In this document: positions 35,842-43,935 of the stretch, one piece after another
Position numbering within the stretch: position 1 is the first letter of the stretch
Layout: each line of letters opens with the position of its first letter
NCBI RefSeq assembly: GCF_900090235.1
Contig: NZ_LT607750.1
Span: forward strand, 1,190,501 to 1,254,500
Reading direction: 5' to 3'
DNA: 64,000 bases
DNA from: Micromonospora echinaurantiaca
GTDB taxonomy: Bacteria > Actinomycetota > Actinomycetes > Mycobacteriales > Micromonosporaceae
Notes under the pieces: model-generated
Told to the model about the DNA's origin: nothing
The model's database searches: none
What the model saw: the letters and a program-made list of their open reading frames with translations, nothing else
Translations under genes and position numbers: made by a program

Positions 35842-38523
35842 GTGGGCGGGCTCGCATCGGCGTACGGGCAGGCGGTCGCCGCCCACCGGACCGCCCGGGG
35901 GCATCTCGACGCCGCCCGCCGGGCGCTGGACCCGGCGGACCAGCCGATCGCTCCCGCCGACCTGGTCGCCCGGCTGGCCCGCCTCGGCGACGCGCTGGCC
36001 ACCCCGACCCCGCTGCCCGGCACCCCGCCCTGCGTCCGGATCGGATCGGCGGCCACCCCCGACGGTGACTTCCCGGCCCTGGTGCCGCTCGGCGCCGGCC
36101 ACCACCTCGTGCTCGACACGGACGCCGGCGATCCCCGGGTCGCCGGGTTGCTGCGTGCCGTGCTGCTGCGGCTGCTCGCCGCCGCCCCGCCCGGCGGCGT
36201 CCGGGTCGCCGTCCTCGACCCCGCCGGCCGCGACCGCCCCGAACCCGGCCGCGCCGGCCGCGACCGCCCCGAACCCGGCCCCGACGGCCGCGACCGCCCC
36301 GGACCCGGCCCCGACGGCCGCGACCACGCCGGACCCGGCCCCGACGGCCACGATGCCGCCGGGGCCGACCCGGCGTGGACCGGTTTCGCCGGTCCGCTGC
36401 GACCGCTGGTCGACCTCGGCGTGTTGATGCCGTCGGCGACCGGCGCGGCCGAGGTCGACGCGCTGCTCGACACCGTGCAACGGCACGCCGGCGCCGTCGA
36501 CCCGGGCCGGGAGCTGCTGGTCGTCGTCGCCGCGTCGGTCGGCGGCACCGCAGCGGCCCGGCTCGCCGCGCTCACCGAGCGCGGCCCGGCCGCCGCGGTC
36601 TGCGTCCTGGCCGCCGGCTGGCCGGCGACCGAGCCGCCGCCGGGCTCCGCCACCCAGGTCCGGCTGGCCGAGCGGTACGCCCACGTCGGCGACCCGCCGG
36701 GCGTGCCGTTCAGCGCCGACGGCAGCGGCCTGGCCGCTCCGGTGCTGCTCGACGGCGACCCGCCGGCCGCCGAGGTGGCCGCCCTCGCCAAGCGCCTGAG
36801 CGCACCCGGGAACGGGGTAAGGGTGGCCGCCCTTGCCGAGCGCCTGAGCGCACCCGGGAACGGGGTGGAGGTGGCCGCGCTGCTGCCGGAGCGCCGCTGG
36901 ACCGGCTCGGCGGCCGGCGGCCTGCGTACCGTGATCGGCCGGGCCGGCCCGGAACCCGTCGCCGCCGCCCTCGACCGGGCCACCCCGCACTGGCTGGTCG
37001 ACGGGTCCGCCGGCCGGGCGTCCTTCCTGCTCACCGTGGTGCACGGGCTGGTTGCCCGCTACGCCCCGGCCGAACTCCAGCTCCACCTGCTCGACGTCAC
37101 CGGCCGGGCGGGCTTCGCCGACCTGGTACCCACCGCGGGCGATCCGTCCTGGCTGCCGCACGCCCGCACGGTCGGCATCGGGCCCGACCGTGAGTACGGC
37201 GTCGCCGTGTTGCGTGACCTGCGCCGCGAACTGCGTCGCCGGGTCGCGGCTCGGAAGCGGCACGGCGTCGCCGCAGCGGCGGACCAGCCCCGGATCGTGG
37301 CGGTGGTCGACGGATTCGAGGCGCTGCTCGCCGGGGACGACACGCTGGCTCGCGAGGCGACCGACCTGCTGGTCGAACTGGTCCGCGCCGGCGGCCCGGT
37401 CGGGATGCACCTGGTGCTGGCCGGCCCGAACCCGCCCGGGGCGCTTCCCGGCCGGGTCGTGGCGGCCCTCGGGCGGTTCGCGCTGCGCGTAGCGCTGCCG
37501 CGCGACGCTGTCGACGATCCGCCGGCCGGCTCGGCCCTGCTCAGCGCACCACCCGGTGCCACGCGCGCCGTCGCCGGCCGGCCCGCGACCGGCCCCGTGC
37601 GGTTGCCCGACGCGCAGGCCGCCGCCGGCGAGCTGGTCCGGCTGCGCCGCGAGCTGTGGCAGGCCCGCCCGGCCGGCTCGCGCCCGCCGTCGTTCTTCGC
37701 CGGGGACGCAACAGTGCGCGTCGAGGAGGACGCCACGTTCGCCGGGTTGCGGCCCGGTGGTCGGCGTCCGCTGGCCCTGGTCGGCCGGACCGTCGACGTG
37801 GACGGCACCTCCGCGCTGTTCATCATGGACGCCGCCCCCGGCCGGCACCTGGCCGTGGTCGGCGCCTCGGCCACCGGCGCGGCGGTGCTGCGGGCGGCCA
37901 CCCTGAGCCTCGCCCGACAGCATGCCCCGGGCGACGCCCGGTTCCTGCTCGCCCCGCTGACCGGCGCGACCGACTCCGCCGCCGAGGACACCGCCGCGAC
38001 GCTGGCCGCCGCCGGCCACCCGGTCGTCCGGCTCGATGCCGTCGGCCTGCGCGCCCACATCGCGGCCCTCTTCCCCGGGGCCACCTCAAGCCCGCCCGCA
38101 GGACCCGGATGCGGGCCGGCGGGGGGTTTTGCCGCCTCGGCCCCCGCCGGCCGGACCTACCTCGTGGTCTTCGGGGCGGACGCCGCGCACCAGGTGCTGG
38201 CGACGGCCGACCCGGAGACCGGCCGGACCGGCCACGACGACCTGCGCGCGCTGCTGCGCCACGGGCCCGGCCACGGCGCGCATCTGCTCGGCTGGTGGCG
38301 CGGGATCGGCCCGCTCGCTCGCGACCTCGGCGACACCCGGGAGCCGGAGGACCTCGCCTGCCTGGTCGCGTTGGACGTGCCCGGCGACGAGCTGGGGACG
38401 TGTCTCGGCCTGCCCGACCTGTGGTCGCCCCGGCCCGGCCGGGCGCTGCTGGTCGACCGGCACGACCAGCGCACCCGGCTGATCGTGCCGTTCACCGGGC
38501 GCGAGCTGGACCGGGAGGGCTGA
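35842..38523 (+). CDS. FtsK/SpoIIIE-like protein with three degenerate ATPase domains
   Basis: The 893-residue protein contains three FtsK-like RecA repeats. Repeat 1 (about 70-260) has HHLVLDTDAGDPRVAGLLRA. Repeat 2 (about 360-580) has PHWLVDGSAGRASFLLTVVH, LQLHLLDVTG, LPHARTVGIGPDREYGVAVL and RIVAVVDGFEALL. Repeat 3 (about 640-890) has HLAVVGASATGAAVLRAATL. In each, the line-up with FtsK/EccC is clear but GxxGxGKS is gone, so ATP hydrolysis is unlikely. The three-domain plan recalls EccC of type VII secretion. GTG 35842 is preceded by GGGAG. Two in-frame tandem repeats expand the protein (36226-36360 and 36775-36870). It lies 41 bases after the receptor-like gene and four bases before the next, so a shared complex is likely. 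Confidence 0.6.
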   Translation: MGGLASAYGQAVAAHRTARGHLDAARRALDPADQPIAPADLVARLARLGDALATPTPLPGTPPCVRIGSAATPDGDFPALVPLGAGHHLVLDTDAGDPRVAGLLRAVLLRLLAAAPPGGVRVAVLDPAGRDRPEPGRAGRDRPEPGPDGRDRPGPGPDGRDHAGPGPDGHDAAGADPAWTGFAGPLRPLVDLGVLMPSATGAAEVDALLDTVQRHAGAVDPGRELLVVVAASVGGTAAARLAALTERGPAAAVCVLAAGWPATEPPPGSATQVRLAERYAHVGDPPGVPFSADGSGLAAPVLLDGDPPAAEVAALAKRLSAPGNGVRVAALAERLSAPGNGVEVAALLPERRWTGSAAGGLRTVIGRAGPEPVAAALDRATPHWLVDGSAGRASFLLTVVHGLVARYAPAELQLHLLDVTGRAGFADLVPTAGDPSWLPHARTVGIGPDREYGVAVLRDLRRELRRRVAARKRHGVAAAADQPRIVAVVDGFEALLAGDDTLAREATDLLVELVRAGGPVGMHLVLAGPNPPGALPGRVVAALGRFALRVALPRDAVDDPPAGSALLSAPPGATRAVAGRPATGPVRLPDAQAAAGELVRLRRELWQARPAGSRPPSFFAGDATVRVEEDATFAGLRPGGRRPLALVGRTVDVDGTSALFIMDAAPGRHLAVVGASATGAAVLRAATLSLARQHAPGDARFLLAPLTGATDSAAEDTAATLAAAGHPVVRLDAVGLRAHIAALFPGATSSPPAGPGCGPAGGFAASAPAGRTYLVVFGADAAHQVLATADPETGRTGHDDLRALLRHGPGHGAHLLGWWRGIGPLARDLGDTREPEDLACLVALDVPGDELGTCLGLPDLWSPRPGRALLVDRHDQRTRLIVPFTGRELDREG
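36226..36360 (+). repeat. 4.5 copies of a 30-bp in-frame repeat
   Basis: Copies start at 36226, 36256, 36286, 36316 and 36346 (partial). They encode a ten-residue unit of the type GRDRPEPGPD. The repeat lengthens a loop in the first FtsK-like domain and is a candidate for length variation between strains. Confidence 0.8.
36775..36870 (+). repeat. 48-bp in-frame tandem duplication
   Basis: 36775-36822 and 36823-36870 are near-identical and encode VAALAKRLSAPGNGVR and VAALAERLSAPGNGVE. This is a recent duplication inside the FtsK-like gene, just before repeat domain 2. Confidence 0.8.
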
Positions 38524-38527
38524 GCGG

Positions 38528-39166
38528 ATGTCCTTCGCCGAGTACGCGGCGCTGGCTCGGCAACTGGCCGAGCTGCGGCCGCCGGCCGGGCGGGCGGGTG
38601 TCGCGGGCCGCCGCCGCAACCTGGCCGCCGCCGCCGATCACCTGGAACGCCGGCTCACCGCCCAGGGCGAGCGCCTCGACCAGCTCGGCCGGGCGATCGG
38701 CCAGCCGCCCGCCATTCCGCCGCCGACCGGCGCGACCGCCGCGCCGGGGCGGCCGGGCGTCGGGGCGTACGCCCAGGTGGGGGAGGCCCCGGCGGAGGTC
38801 GACCCGGCGGTCGAGCTGGAGTTGGCTCGCCGCTGTGCCGACGAGGCCGACCGGTACGGCCAGCGGGCCGAGCTGCTGGCCCGGCGGCCCGCGCTGCTGC
38901 CGGCCTGGTCACCGGCCGCCCGGGCGGCCGTCGTGCACCTGGCCGCCGCCGGCATCGTGGCCCTGGTGCTCATCGCCGTGGTGCTGATCGCCGGCGCGGC
39001 GCTGCGCGATGCCGGGTGGCTGGTCGCCGGGGCGCCGGTCGTCGGGTGGTTGGTGCTGCGGCGGTGGGGGAGACCGGCGCTGACCGGCCCGGACGACGGT
39101 CAGCGGGCGGTCCTGACCCGGGCGGCCTTGACCAGCCGGGCGAAACGTACGTCGAAACACGGGTAG
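38528..39166 (+). CDS. Coiled-coil and two-span membrane protein of the FtsK-like locus
   Basis: This 212-residue protein has no recognised family. It has an N-terminal helical region, probably coiled coil (RRNLAAAADHLERRLTAQGE, residues about 29-48), a Pro-rich linker and a second helical segment (residues 95-120). Two close membrane spans follow (about 137-158 and 163-180), then a short basic tail. It starts four bases after the FtsK-like stop, so it is co-translated. It could anchor the FtsK-like protein at the membrane next to the receptor-like protein. This is inference from gene order. Confidence 0.6.
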   Translation: MSFAEYAALARQLAELRPPAGRAGVAGRRRNLAAAADHLERRLTAQGERLDQLGRAIGQPPAIPPPTGATAAPGRPGVGAYAQVGEAPAEVDPAVELELARRCADEADRYGQRAELLARRPALLPAWSPAARAAVVHLAAAGIVALVLIAVVLIAGAALRDAGWLVAGAPVVGWLVLRRWGRPALTGPDDGQRAVLTRAALTSRAKRTSKHG

Positions 39167-39306
39167 TCCTCGCCGCAGCCGCAGAGCCGCCGGGTCACCA
39201 CCCGGGGCGGATGGCAGAAGAGGATGTCGTCGGCGTCGGCGTCGGCGTCGGCGACGGCGACGTTGCCGTCCACCGCACAACTCCGCGCCCAGCACGGCGT
39301 CTCCAC
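39100..39306 (-). CDS. Small cysteine-rich hypothetical protein
   Basis: A 68-residue minus-strand frame starts at GTG 39306 and overlaps the end of the preceding plus-strand gene by 67 bases. Cysteines cluster in RRLCGCGEDYPCFDVRFARL, which resembles a small metal-binding knuckle, and the Asp/Ala run ADADADADD comes from a GTCGGC microsatellite. No ribosome site is evident. It may be real because the Cys-rich end looks protein-like, but it could be a chance frame. Confidence 0.3.
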   Translation of the reverse strand: METPCWARSCAVDGNVAVADADADADDILFCHPPRVVTRRLCGCGEDYPCFDVRFARLVKAARVRTAR

Positions 39307-39486
39307 GACGGTGGTCCGTCAGGCGATCCTCGTCCTGCAGACACAGGGGTGGGTGCAGGGCGTCCACGGCCTCGGCGTCTTCGTCGCAGACCACTGACGC
39401 TGCCCGCCGTAAGTCCCGCGTCGGCGGTCCTCGAACGGGCGCGCCACAATCCCCAACCCTCGGTGCGATTCGATAGGATCCCTGGT
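39167..39486. other. 320-bp region before the toxin-antitoxin pair
   Basis: It holds the 5' two-thirds of the doubtful Cys-rich minus-strand frame, a GTCGGC hexamer microsatellite (about 39228-39262) and the antitoxin promoter. TAGGAT at 39474-39479 is a good -10 located eight bases before the antitoxin ATG. Nothing else was recognised. Confidence 0.45.
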
Positions 39487-39798
39487 ATGACCGGACCGGT
39501 GAGCAAGAAGTCGTTCTCGCTGCCGCAGGACGTCGCGGAGCGCCTGGAGCGCGAGCCGAATGCCAGCGCGTACGTGGTCGAGGCCGTCCGGGCCCGGATG
39601 CGGGCCGAGGATCTCGATGCGGAGCTGGCCCGTCGCGGTATGACCGTCTCAGCGGAGGGACGGGCTCGCGCCCGGGCACGACGCGCGCAGGTGGAGCAGG
39701 AGTGGTCGCCCGGCCGGCGGGCGGCGTTGCGGGACCGGTCCCGTCGAGCGGCGCAGGAGATGCTCGACGGCCCCGGCCAGCAGGCCCCGGCCGCGTGA
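39487..39798 (+). CDS. Antitoxin of a PIN-domain toxin-antitoxin pair (RHH-like)
   Basis: The 103-residue protein begins KKSFSLPQDVAERLEREPNA, the strand and first helix of a ribbon-helix-helix DNA-binding fold. SAYVVEAVRARM gives the second helix. A long, basic helical C-terminal half (residues 45-100) would wrap the toxin. ATG 39487 follows a -10 (TAGGAT) at leaderless distance. The gene overlaps the PIN gene by four bases (GTGA). Binding to its own promoter is expected for the family. Confidence 0.72.
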   Translation: MTGPVSKKSFSLPQDVAERLEREPNASAYVVEAVRARMRAEDLDAELARRGMTVSAEGRARARARRAQVEQEWSPGRRAALRDRSRRAAQEMLDGPGQQAPAA

Positions 39799-40199
39799 CC
39801 GGGCCGGACCTGCCACCGGTGCGGCTGGTGCTGGACCGGTCGGCGCTGCTGGCCTATGTCGCCGGCTCGATGGACGTCGCCGAGCCCATCCACGAGGTCG
39901 CGCAGGACGGGGTGCGGTTCGGCGTACCGGCCGTTGTCGTCGCCGAGACGCTGGCGTCGGTCGACGATGGCGCCGATCGAGCGGTGCTGTACCGGCTGCT
40001 GGACCGCTCGGCCTGCGCGGTGCTCCCGACTTGGGGCGAGGACTGGCAGGAGCTGGCGTACTGGCGCAGTGTCACCGGCCGGGTCGACCTGGCCGCGGCG
40101 GTCATGGCCGTCCTTGAGCACGATGCGTGCGTACTCACGGGTGAAGCCAAGGCGTATGGCGACGGTGGCGACCTGCCGGTGATCGCCCTTCCGGCCTGA
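39795..40199 (+). CDS. PIN-domain ribonuclease toxin (VapC-like)
   Basis: The 134-residue protein has the PIN start VRLVLDRSALLAYVAGS with the first acidic residue. The second acidic segment is VVVAETLASVDDGADRAV and the third DLAAAVMAVLEHDACVLTGE. PIN toxins cleave tRNA or rRNA when the antitoxin is lost. The third motif has Glu/His around the usual Asp position, so activity needs testing. GTG 39795 overlaps the antitoxin stop, so the two are made together. Confidence 0.72.
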   Translation: MTGPDLPPVRLVLDRSALLAYVAGSMDVAEPIHEVAQDGVRFGVPAVVVAETLASVDDGADRAVLYRLLDRSACAVLPTWGEDWQELAYWRSVTGRVDLAAAVMAVLEHDACVLTGEAKAYGDGGDLPVIALPA

Positions 40200-40222
40200 T
40201 CGGGCACGAGGAGCGACGCCGG

Positions 40223-40651
40223 TCAGGTCGGTTCGACGACCACCACGGGGATCTCGCGGTCGGTCTGCTGCTGGTAGCGGGCGTACGTCGGGAAGACCCC
40301 GGTCATCACCTGCCACAGCCGCGATCGCTCCTCGCCGGTTGCGGTGCGCGCCCGGGCCGCGAACTTCTCCGCGCCGACCTGCACCCACACCTCGGGATCG
40401 ACGCACAGGTTCAGGTACCAGTTCGGGTGCCGCGCCGCCCCGCCGTTGGAGGCGACCAGCAGGTAGCGGTCGCCGTCGCGCCCGTAGATCAGGGCGGTGC
40501 GGCGCAGCTTGCCCGACCGGCGACCCCGGGTGGTGAGCAGCAGGCTGTCGTAGCCGTGGTACTTCCCGCCGTCCGCGCCGTCGGTCGCCAGGTAGCGCCG
40601 CACGTGGCTGGCGACCCAACCGACCGGACTGTCCTCAATGGTGTCGGCCAT
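40223..40651 (-). CDS. Deazaflavin (F420)-dependent nitroreductase family protein
   Basis: The 142-residue split-barrel protein matches the Ddn/F420 nitroreductase family. LLLTTRGRRSGKLRRTALIY and LLVASNGGAARHPNWYLNL are the cofactor-contact signatures. It would use reduced F420 to reduce quinones or nitro compounds; the actual substrate is unknown. The isochorismatase-like gene lies 18 bases upstream on the same strand, so the two may form an operon. Confidence 0.85.
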   Translation of the reverse strand: MADTIEDSPVGWVASHVRRYLATDGADGGKYHGYDSLLLTTRGRRSGKLRRTALIYGRDGDRYLLVASNGGAARHPNWYLNLCVDPEVWVQVGAEKFAARARTATGEERSRLWQVMTGVFPTYARYQQQTDREIPVVVVEPT

Positions 40652-40669
40652 CGGGCCAGGGTAGCCGGT

Positions 40670-41170
40670 TCAGCGGTAGTCGGCCGTGCCCCGGACGGTG
40701 CCGAACCGGGGGAAGATCCGGCTGATCGCGAACTCGTGCTCGTCGGCGGCGAAGCCGGACATGGCGTCGGCGACGAACTCCAGCTCGTAGCCGTGGTCGC
40801 TGGCCGCGCGGGCGGTCGACTCGACGCCCATCGTGGTCACCAGGCCGGCGAGCACGACGATGTCGACCCCGCGCCGGCGCAGGTGCTCGTCCAGGTCGGT
40901 GCCGTGGAAGGCGCCGACGGTGCGCTTGACCACCAGGATGTCGCCGGGCGCGACCAGGTCCTCGGCGAAGTCGCTGCCGGGCGGCTGCTCGGCGACACCC
41001 GGCCGCTCGACCCGGACCTGCACCACCGGTTCGCCCGCCGCCCGGAACGCGGCGGCGAGCCGTCGGCACCGGTCGAGGACCTCGGCGCCGGTGTGCGGAG
41101 CCAGGTCCAGGGCGATGATCCGGGGCATCAGGTCGATCAGCACGAGAGCGCGGGTCACGCTGATGATCAT
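40670..41170 (-). CDS. Isochorismatase-family protein lacking the catalytic cysteine
   Basis: The 166-residue protein has the cysteine-hydrolase fold with Asp13 (ALVLIDLM) and Lys82 (VVKRTVGAFHGT). At the nucleophile position the usual CVESTAR reads GVESTAR (Gly115). Such proteins may act as non-hydrolytic or water-using variants; PhzD and EntB also lack Cys. ATG 41170 begins the conserved domain. The nitroreductase follows downstream. Confidence 0.8.
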   Translation of the reverse strand: MIISVTRALVLIDLMPRIIALDLAPHTGAEVLDRCRRLAAAFRAAGEPVVQVRVERPGVAEQPPGSDFAEDLVAPGDILVVKRTVGAFHGTDLDEHLRRRGVDIVVLAGLVTTMGVESTARAASDHGYELEFVADAMSGFAADEHEFAISRIFPRFGTVRGTADYR

Positions 41171-41215
41171 ATGGGTCGGACCCGGCCCTGCGCGGTGTGC
41201 GGCTGCCGGGGACCG

Positions 41216-41249
41216 CCCTCGGGCCACGGAGGCAACCGTGGCCCGGGGG
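41216..41249. terminator. Hairpin between MFS and isochorismatase-like genes
   Basis: CGGGCCACGG (41220-41229) and CCGTGGCCCG (41236-41245) form a ten-pair stem with loop AGGCAA, extended by further G-C pairs. It ends transcription of the minus-strand MFS gene. Confidence 0.6.
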
Positions 41250-41254
41250 CGTCG

Positions 41255-42715
41255 TCACTGCGACGCGGGAACCGGCACCAGCTCGTCCGCGCCGGCCGGC
41301 ACGCCCAGGGCCGCCGGCTCCTCGGTCACCCGACGCCGGCGGCCGGACGGTACGGCCAGCGCCGCGGCCATGGCGGCCAGCGCCAGGGCGGTGAGGACAC
41401 CGAAGCCGAGGGTGAAGCCGGCCTCCCGGGGCAGGCCGTTGGTCTGCGGGTGGGCGGTGATGATGCCACTCACCACGGCCGCGCCGATCGCGCCGCCGAT
41501 GGTACGGATGTTGGCGTTCATCCCGGACGCCACGCCGGTCTGCCGGGCCGGGACGTTCTGCACCACCAGGTTGGCCATCGAGGCGAACGCCAGCCCGACC
41601 CCGACCCCGAAGAGGCCGGCGGTGAGGGCGACCTGCCAGCGGGCGTCGTGCGCGACGGTCAGCAGGGCGAGCGCCACGGCGTTGATCGCGGCGCCGCCGA
41701 CCAGCTGGGCCTTGGCGCTGAACCGGGCCTCCAGCCGGCCGCTGACCACGCCGGCCAGGAACATGGTGACCAGCATCGGCAGCATCAGCAGGCCGGCCTC
41801 GGTGACGCTGGCGCCGAAGCCGTACCCGGCGACGGTGGGGGTCTGGGCGAACTGCGGCAGGAAGGCGAAGAGAGCCATCATCGACCCGCCGTAGAGCAGG
41901 GCGGCCAGGTTGGTCGTCCAGACCGACGGCAGCCGCATCATCCGCATGTCGATCAGCGGGTTCCGGGAGCGGACCTCGGCCACCAGCCAGCCGGCCAGCA
42001 GCACGGCGGCGAGCGCCAGCAGCCCGAGCACCGGGCCGGAGGTCCAGCCCCAGGTGGTGGCCTTGCTGATCGGCAGCAGCAGCGCCACCAGGCCGGCGGA
42101 GAGCAGCACCGCGGCGAGCCAGCTGATCCGGCCCGGGGTGCGTACCGGCGACTCGGGCACGAAGCGGTGCGCGGCCAGCGCGGTCAGTCCGACCACCACC
42201 ATCGGGATCCAGAACAGCCAGCGGTAGTCGAGCGCGGCGACGATCGGCCCGGCCAGCACCACGCCCACGCCGCTGCCGGCGGCGATGATCGCGGAGATGA
42301 CGCCGACGGCCGAGGAGACCCGCGCGGCGGGGAACTCGTCGCGGATGATGCCGAAGGAGAGCGGGAAGACCGCGCCGCCGATGCCCTGGACGACGCGGGC
42401 GGCGATCAGCACCCCGATGCTGGGCGCGACCGCCGCGAGCAGGCAGCCGACGGCGAGCGCGGCCAGCGAGACGACGAGCATCCGGCCCTTGCCGACCATG
42501 TCGCCGACCCGGCCGAGGATCGGGGTGAAGATCGATGCCGAGAGCAGGTACGCGGTCAGCACCCAGGTGACGGTGTTCTGCGAGGTGTGCAGGTCGTGCT
42601 GGATGGTGGGCAGCACCGGGGTGATCAGCGACTGGAGCATCGCGAAGAACCCGGTGCCGGCGGCGAGGACGAGGAAGGTCAGCCGACGCGAGCCGCGTCG
42701 GAGTGTCACTGCCAC
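41255..42715 (-). CDS. MFS drug exporter, DHA2 (14-span) family
   Basis: The 486-residue carrier has 14 predicted spans. LGRVGDMVGKGRMLVVSLAA after span 2 is motif A of the major facilitator group, and ARVVQGIGGAVFPLSFGIIR is motif B with the conserved Arg. GSGVGVVLAGPI is the antiporter motif C. It probably exports drugs by proton exchange. GTG 42715 with GGAG seven bases upstream was preferred over a longer frame. It diverges from a TetR gene across shared palindromes. Confidence 0.88.
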   Translation of the reverse strand: MAVTLRRGSRRLTFLVLAAGTGFFAMLQSLITPVLPTIQHDLHTSQNTVTWVLTAYLLSASIFTPILGRVGDMVGKGRMLVVSLAALAVGCLLAAVAPSIGVLIAARVVQGIGGAVFPLSFGIIRDEFPAARVSSAVGVISAIIAAGSGVGVVLAGPIVAALDYRWLFWIPMVVVGLTALAAHRFVPESPVRTPGRISWLAAVLLSAGLVALLLPISKATTWGWTSGPVLGLLALAAVLLAGWLVAEVRSRNPLIDMRMMRLPSVWTTNLAALLYGGSMMALFAFLPQFAQTPTVAGYGFGASVTEAGLLMLPMLVTMFLAGVVSGRLEARFSAKAQLVGGAAINAVALALLTVAHDARWQVALTAGLFGVGVGLAFASMANLVVQNVPARQTGVASGMNANIRTIGGAIGAAVVSGIITAHPQTNGLPREAGFTLGFGVLTALALAAMAAALAVPSGRRRRVTEEPAALGVPAGADELVPVPASQ

Positions 42716-42851
42716 GGTGGGACTCCAGGAGTCGAGGTACGGAAGCCGGCGACGGTGGCCGCCCGGCGGGTGGTCTGTGGGCCGTCGATCGCGCGCGGGA
42801 TCGGGCCGGAGCCGGAGTACGCTATCCGGAGGCACGGCTCCGGTCAGTTCC

Positions 42852-42892
42852 GGAGGGGTGCCTCCACTAAGCTAGCGGAGGGGTCCCTCCGC
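42852..42892. promoter_or_regulatory. Paired palindromic operators between TetR and MFS genes
   Basis: GGAGGGGTGCCTCC (42852-42865) and GCGGAGGGGTCCCTCCGC (42875-42892) are two inverted repeats sharing the core GGAGGGGTNCCTCC, with CTAAGCTA between. They lie between the divergent starts and suit repression of both promoters by the TetR protein. Confidence 0.6.
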
Positions 42893-42920
42893 ATGCAACC
42901 GACGAGGGGTGACGTACGCC

Positions 42921-43499
42921 ATGACCAGCGGTGAACAGCTGCCGGCGGTCTTCGCGCGGCGCCCCAAGCGGGCCGACGCCCGGCGCAACTACGACGCCCT
43001 GGTCGCCGCCGCCCGGGAGTCGTTCGCCGAGGCCGGGGCCGGCGCCTCGCTGGAGGAGGTCGCCCGGCGGGCCAAGGTCGGCATCGGCACCCTCTACCGG
43101 CACTTTCCGGCCCGGCGCGATCTCTTCGAGGCGGTCTACGTCGATGAGGTCCAGGCGCTGTCCCGCTCCGCGGCCGACCTGGCCGGCCTGCCGCCGTGGG
43201 ACGCGCTGGTCGCCTGGCTGCACCGGTTCGTCGGCTACGTGGCCACCAAGCGGGCGCTCGCCGAGGAACTGGTGCACGACTCCGAGGTCTTCCGTACCTG
43301 CCGCACCGAGATCTACGCGGCCGGCGAGCCCATGCTGCGCCGGGCGCAGGACGCCGGCGCGGTGCGGCCGGACGTCACCTTCGACGACGTGCTGCGGCTG
43401 ATCAGCGGTCTGACCATGGCCCAGTTCACCGCGCCGGAGCAGCGCGACCGGGTGCTCGGCATCGCCCTCGACGGCCTCCGGCAGCGGCCCGTCGGCTGA
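42921..43499 (+). CDS. TetR family repressor
   Basis: The 192-residue regulator has a TetR helix-turn-helix at residues about 20-65 (ADARRNYDALVAAARESFAE, then VARRAKVGIGTLYRHFPARR). The C-terminal half matches the SCO1712-like TetR ligand domain. ATG 42921 follows GAGGGG; GTG 42909 is also in frame. It is divergent from the MFS pump, the likely target. The pump's substrate probably serves as inducer. Confidence 0.86.
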   Translation: MTSGEQLPAVFARRPKRADARRNYDALVAAARESFAEAGAGASLEEVARRAKVGIGTLYRHFPARRDLFEAVYVDEVQALSRSAADLAGLPPWDALVAWLHRFVGYVATKRALAEELVHDSEVFRTCRTEIYAAGEPMLRRAQDAGAVRPDVTFDDVLRLISGLTMAQFTAPEQRDRVLGIALDGLRQRPVG

Positions 43500-43935
43500 C
43501 CCTGGCCGGCTGGCCGCTCAGGGGTCGACCAGCGGCGGCCCCTCGCCGTCGAGCCGCCGGGCCGCCGGGCCGCCGAGCCGCCGGGCCGCCGGGCCGCCGG
43601 GCCGTCGCACGACGGCCCCCTTCCAGCCGCGCCGGCCGGATCCAGGGTCGCGCCGGCCCGGTGGACGCGGTGGACGCGGTCGCCCGCCCGCAGGTGCCAG
43701 TGGAGCAGCCGCGGGTGTGGCTGGCAATCCTTTGTGCGGCAGGGGAAAGCGTCGATCCCTTGTGGAGACACCCGAGGCGAAATGCCGGTTTGCATGCTTC
43801 GCGGAACAACGGGTTACCAGCGCGTAACTTTGCATTGACGTTTCTGGATTGTGACGCGCATCATCGTCGCACGGTCGATCGGACACCTCACCCGTCTCCC
43901 CGGTTCGCCGGGTGCCTCCCGCCGGAGGTGCAGCC
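43500..43935. other. Gene-free 436-bp region before the secreted lipase
   Basis: The region holds an 8-bp tandem repeat (43554-43601) and, from about 43720 on, A+T-richer sequence with the lipase promoter. No reading frame was accepted. Confidence 0.45.
43554..43601. repeat. Six copies of the 8-bp repeat GCCGCCGG
   Basis: Six adjoining octamers, one with a single change to GCCGCCGA. An 8-base period shifts the reading frame, so this is non-coding. Confidence 0.75.

Noticed and set aside
38909..39679. Minus-strand frame across the gap before the toxin-antitoxin pair
   Set aside because: Contains a poly-Arg run from the GTCGGC microsatellite and is opposite the antitoxin.
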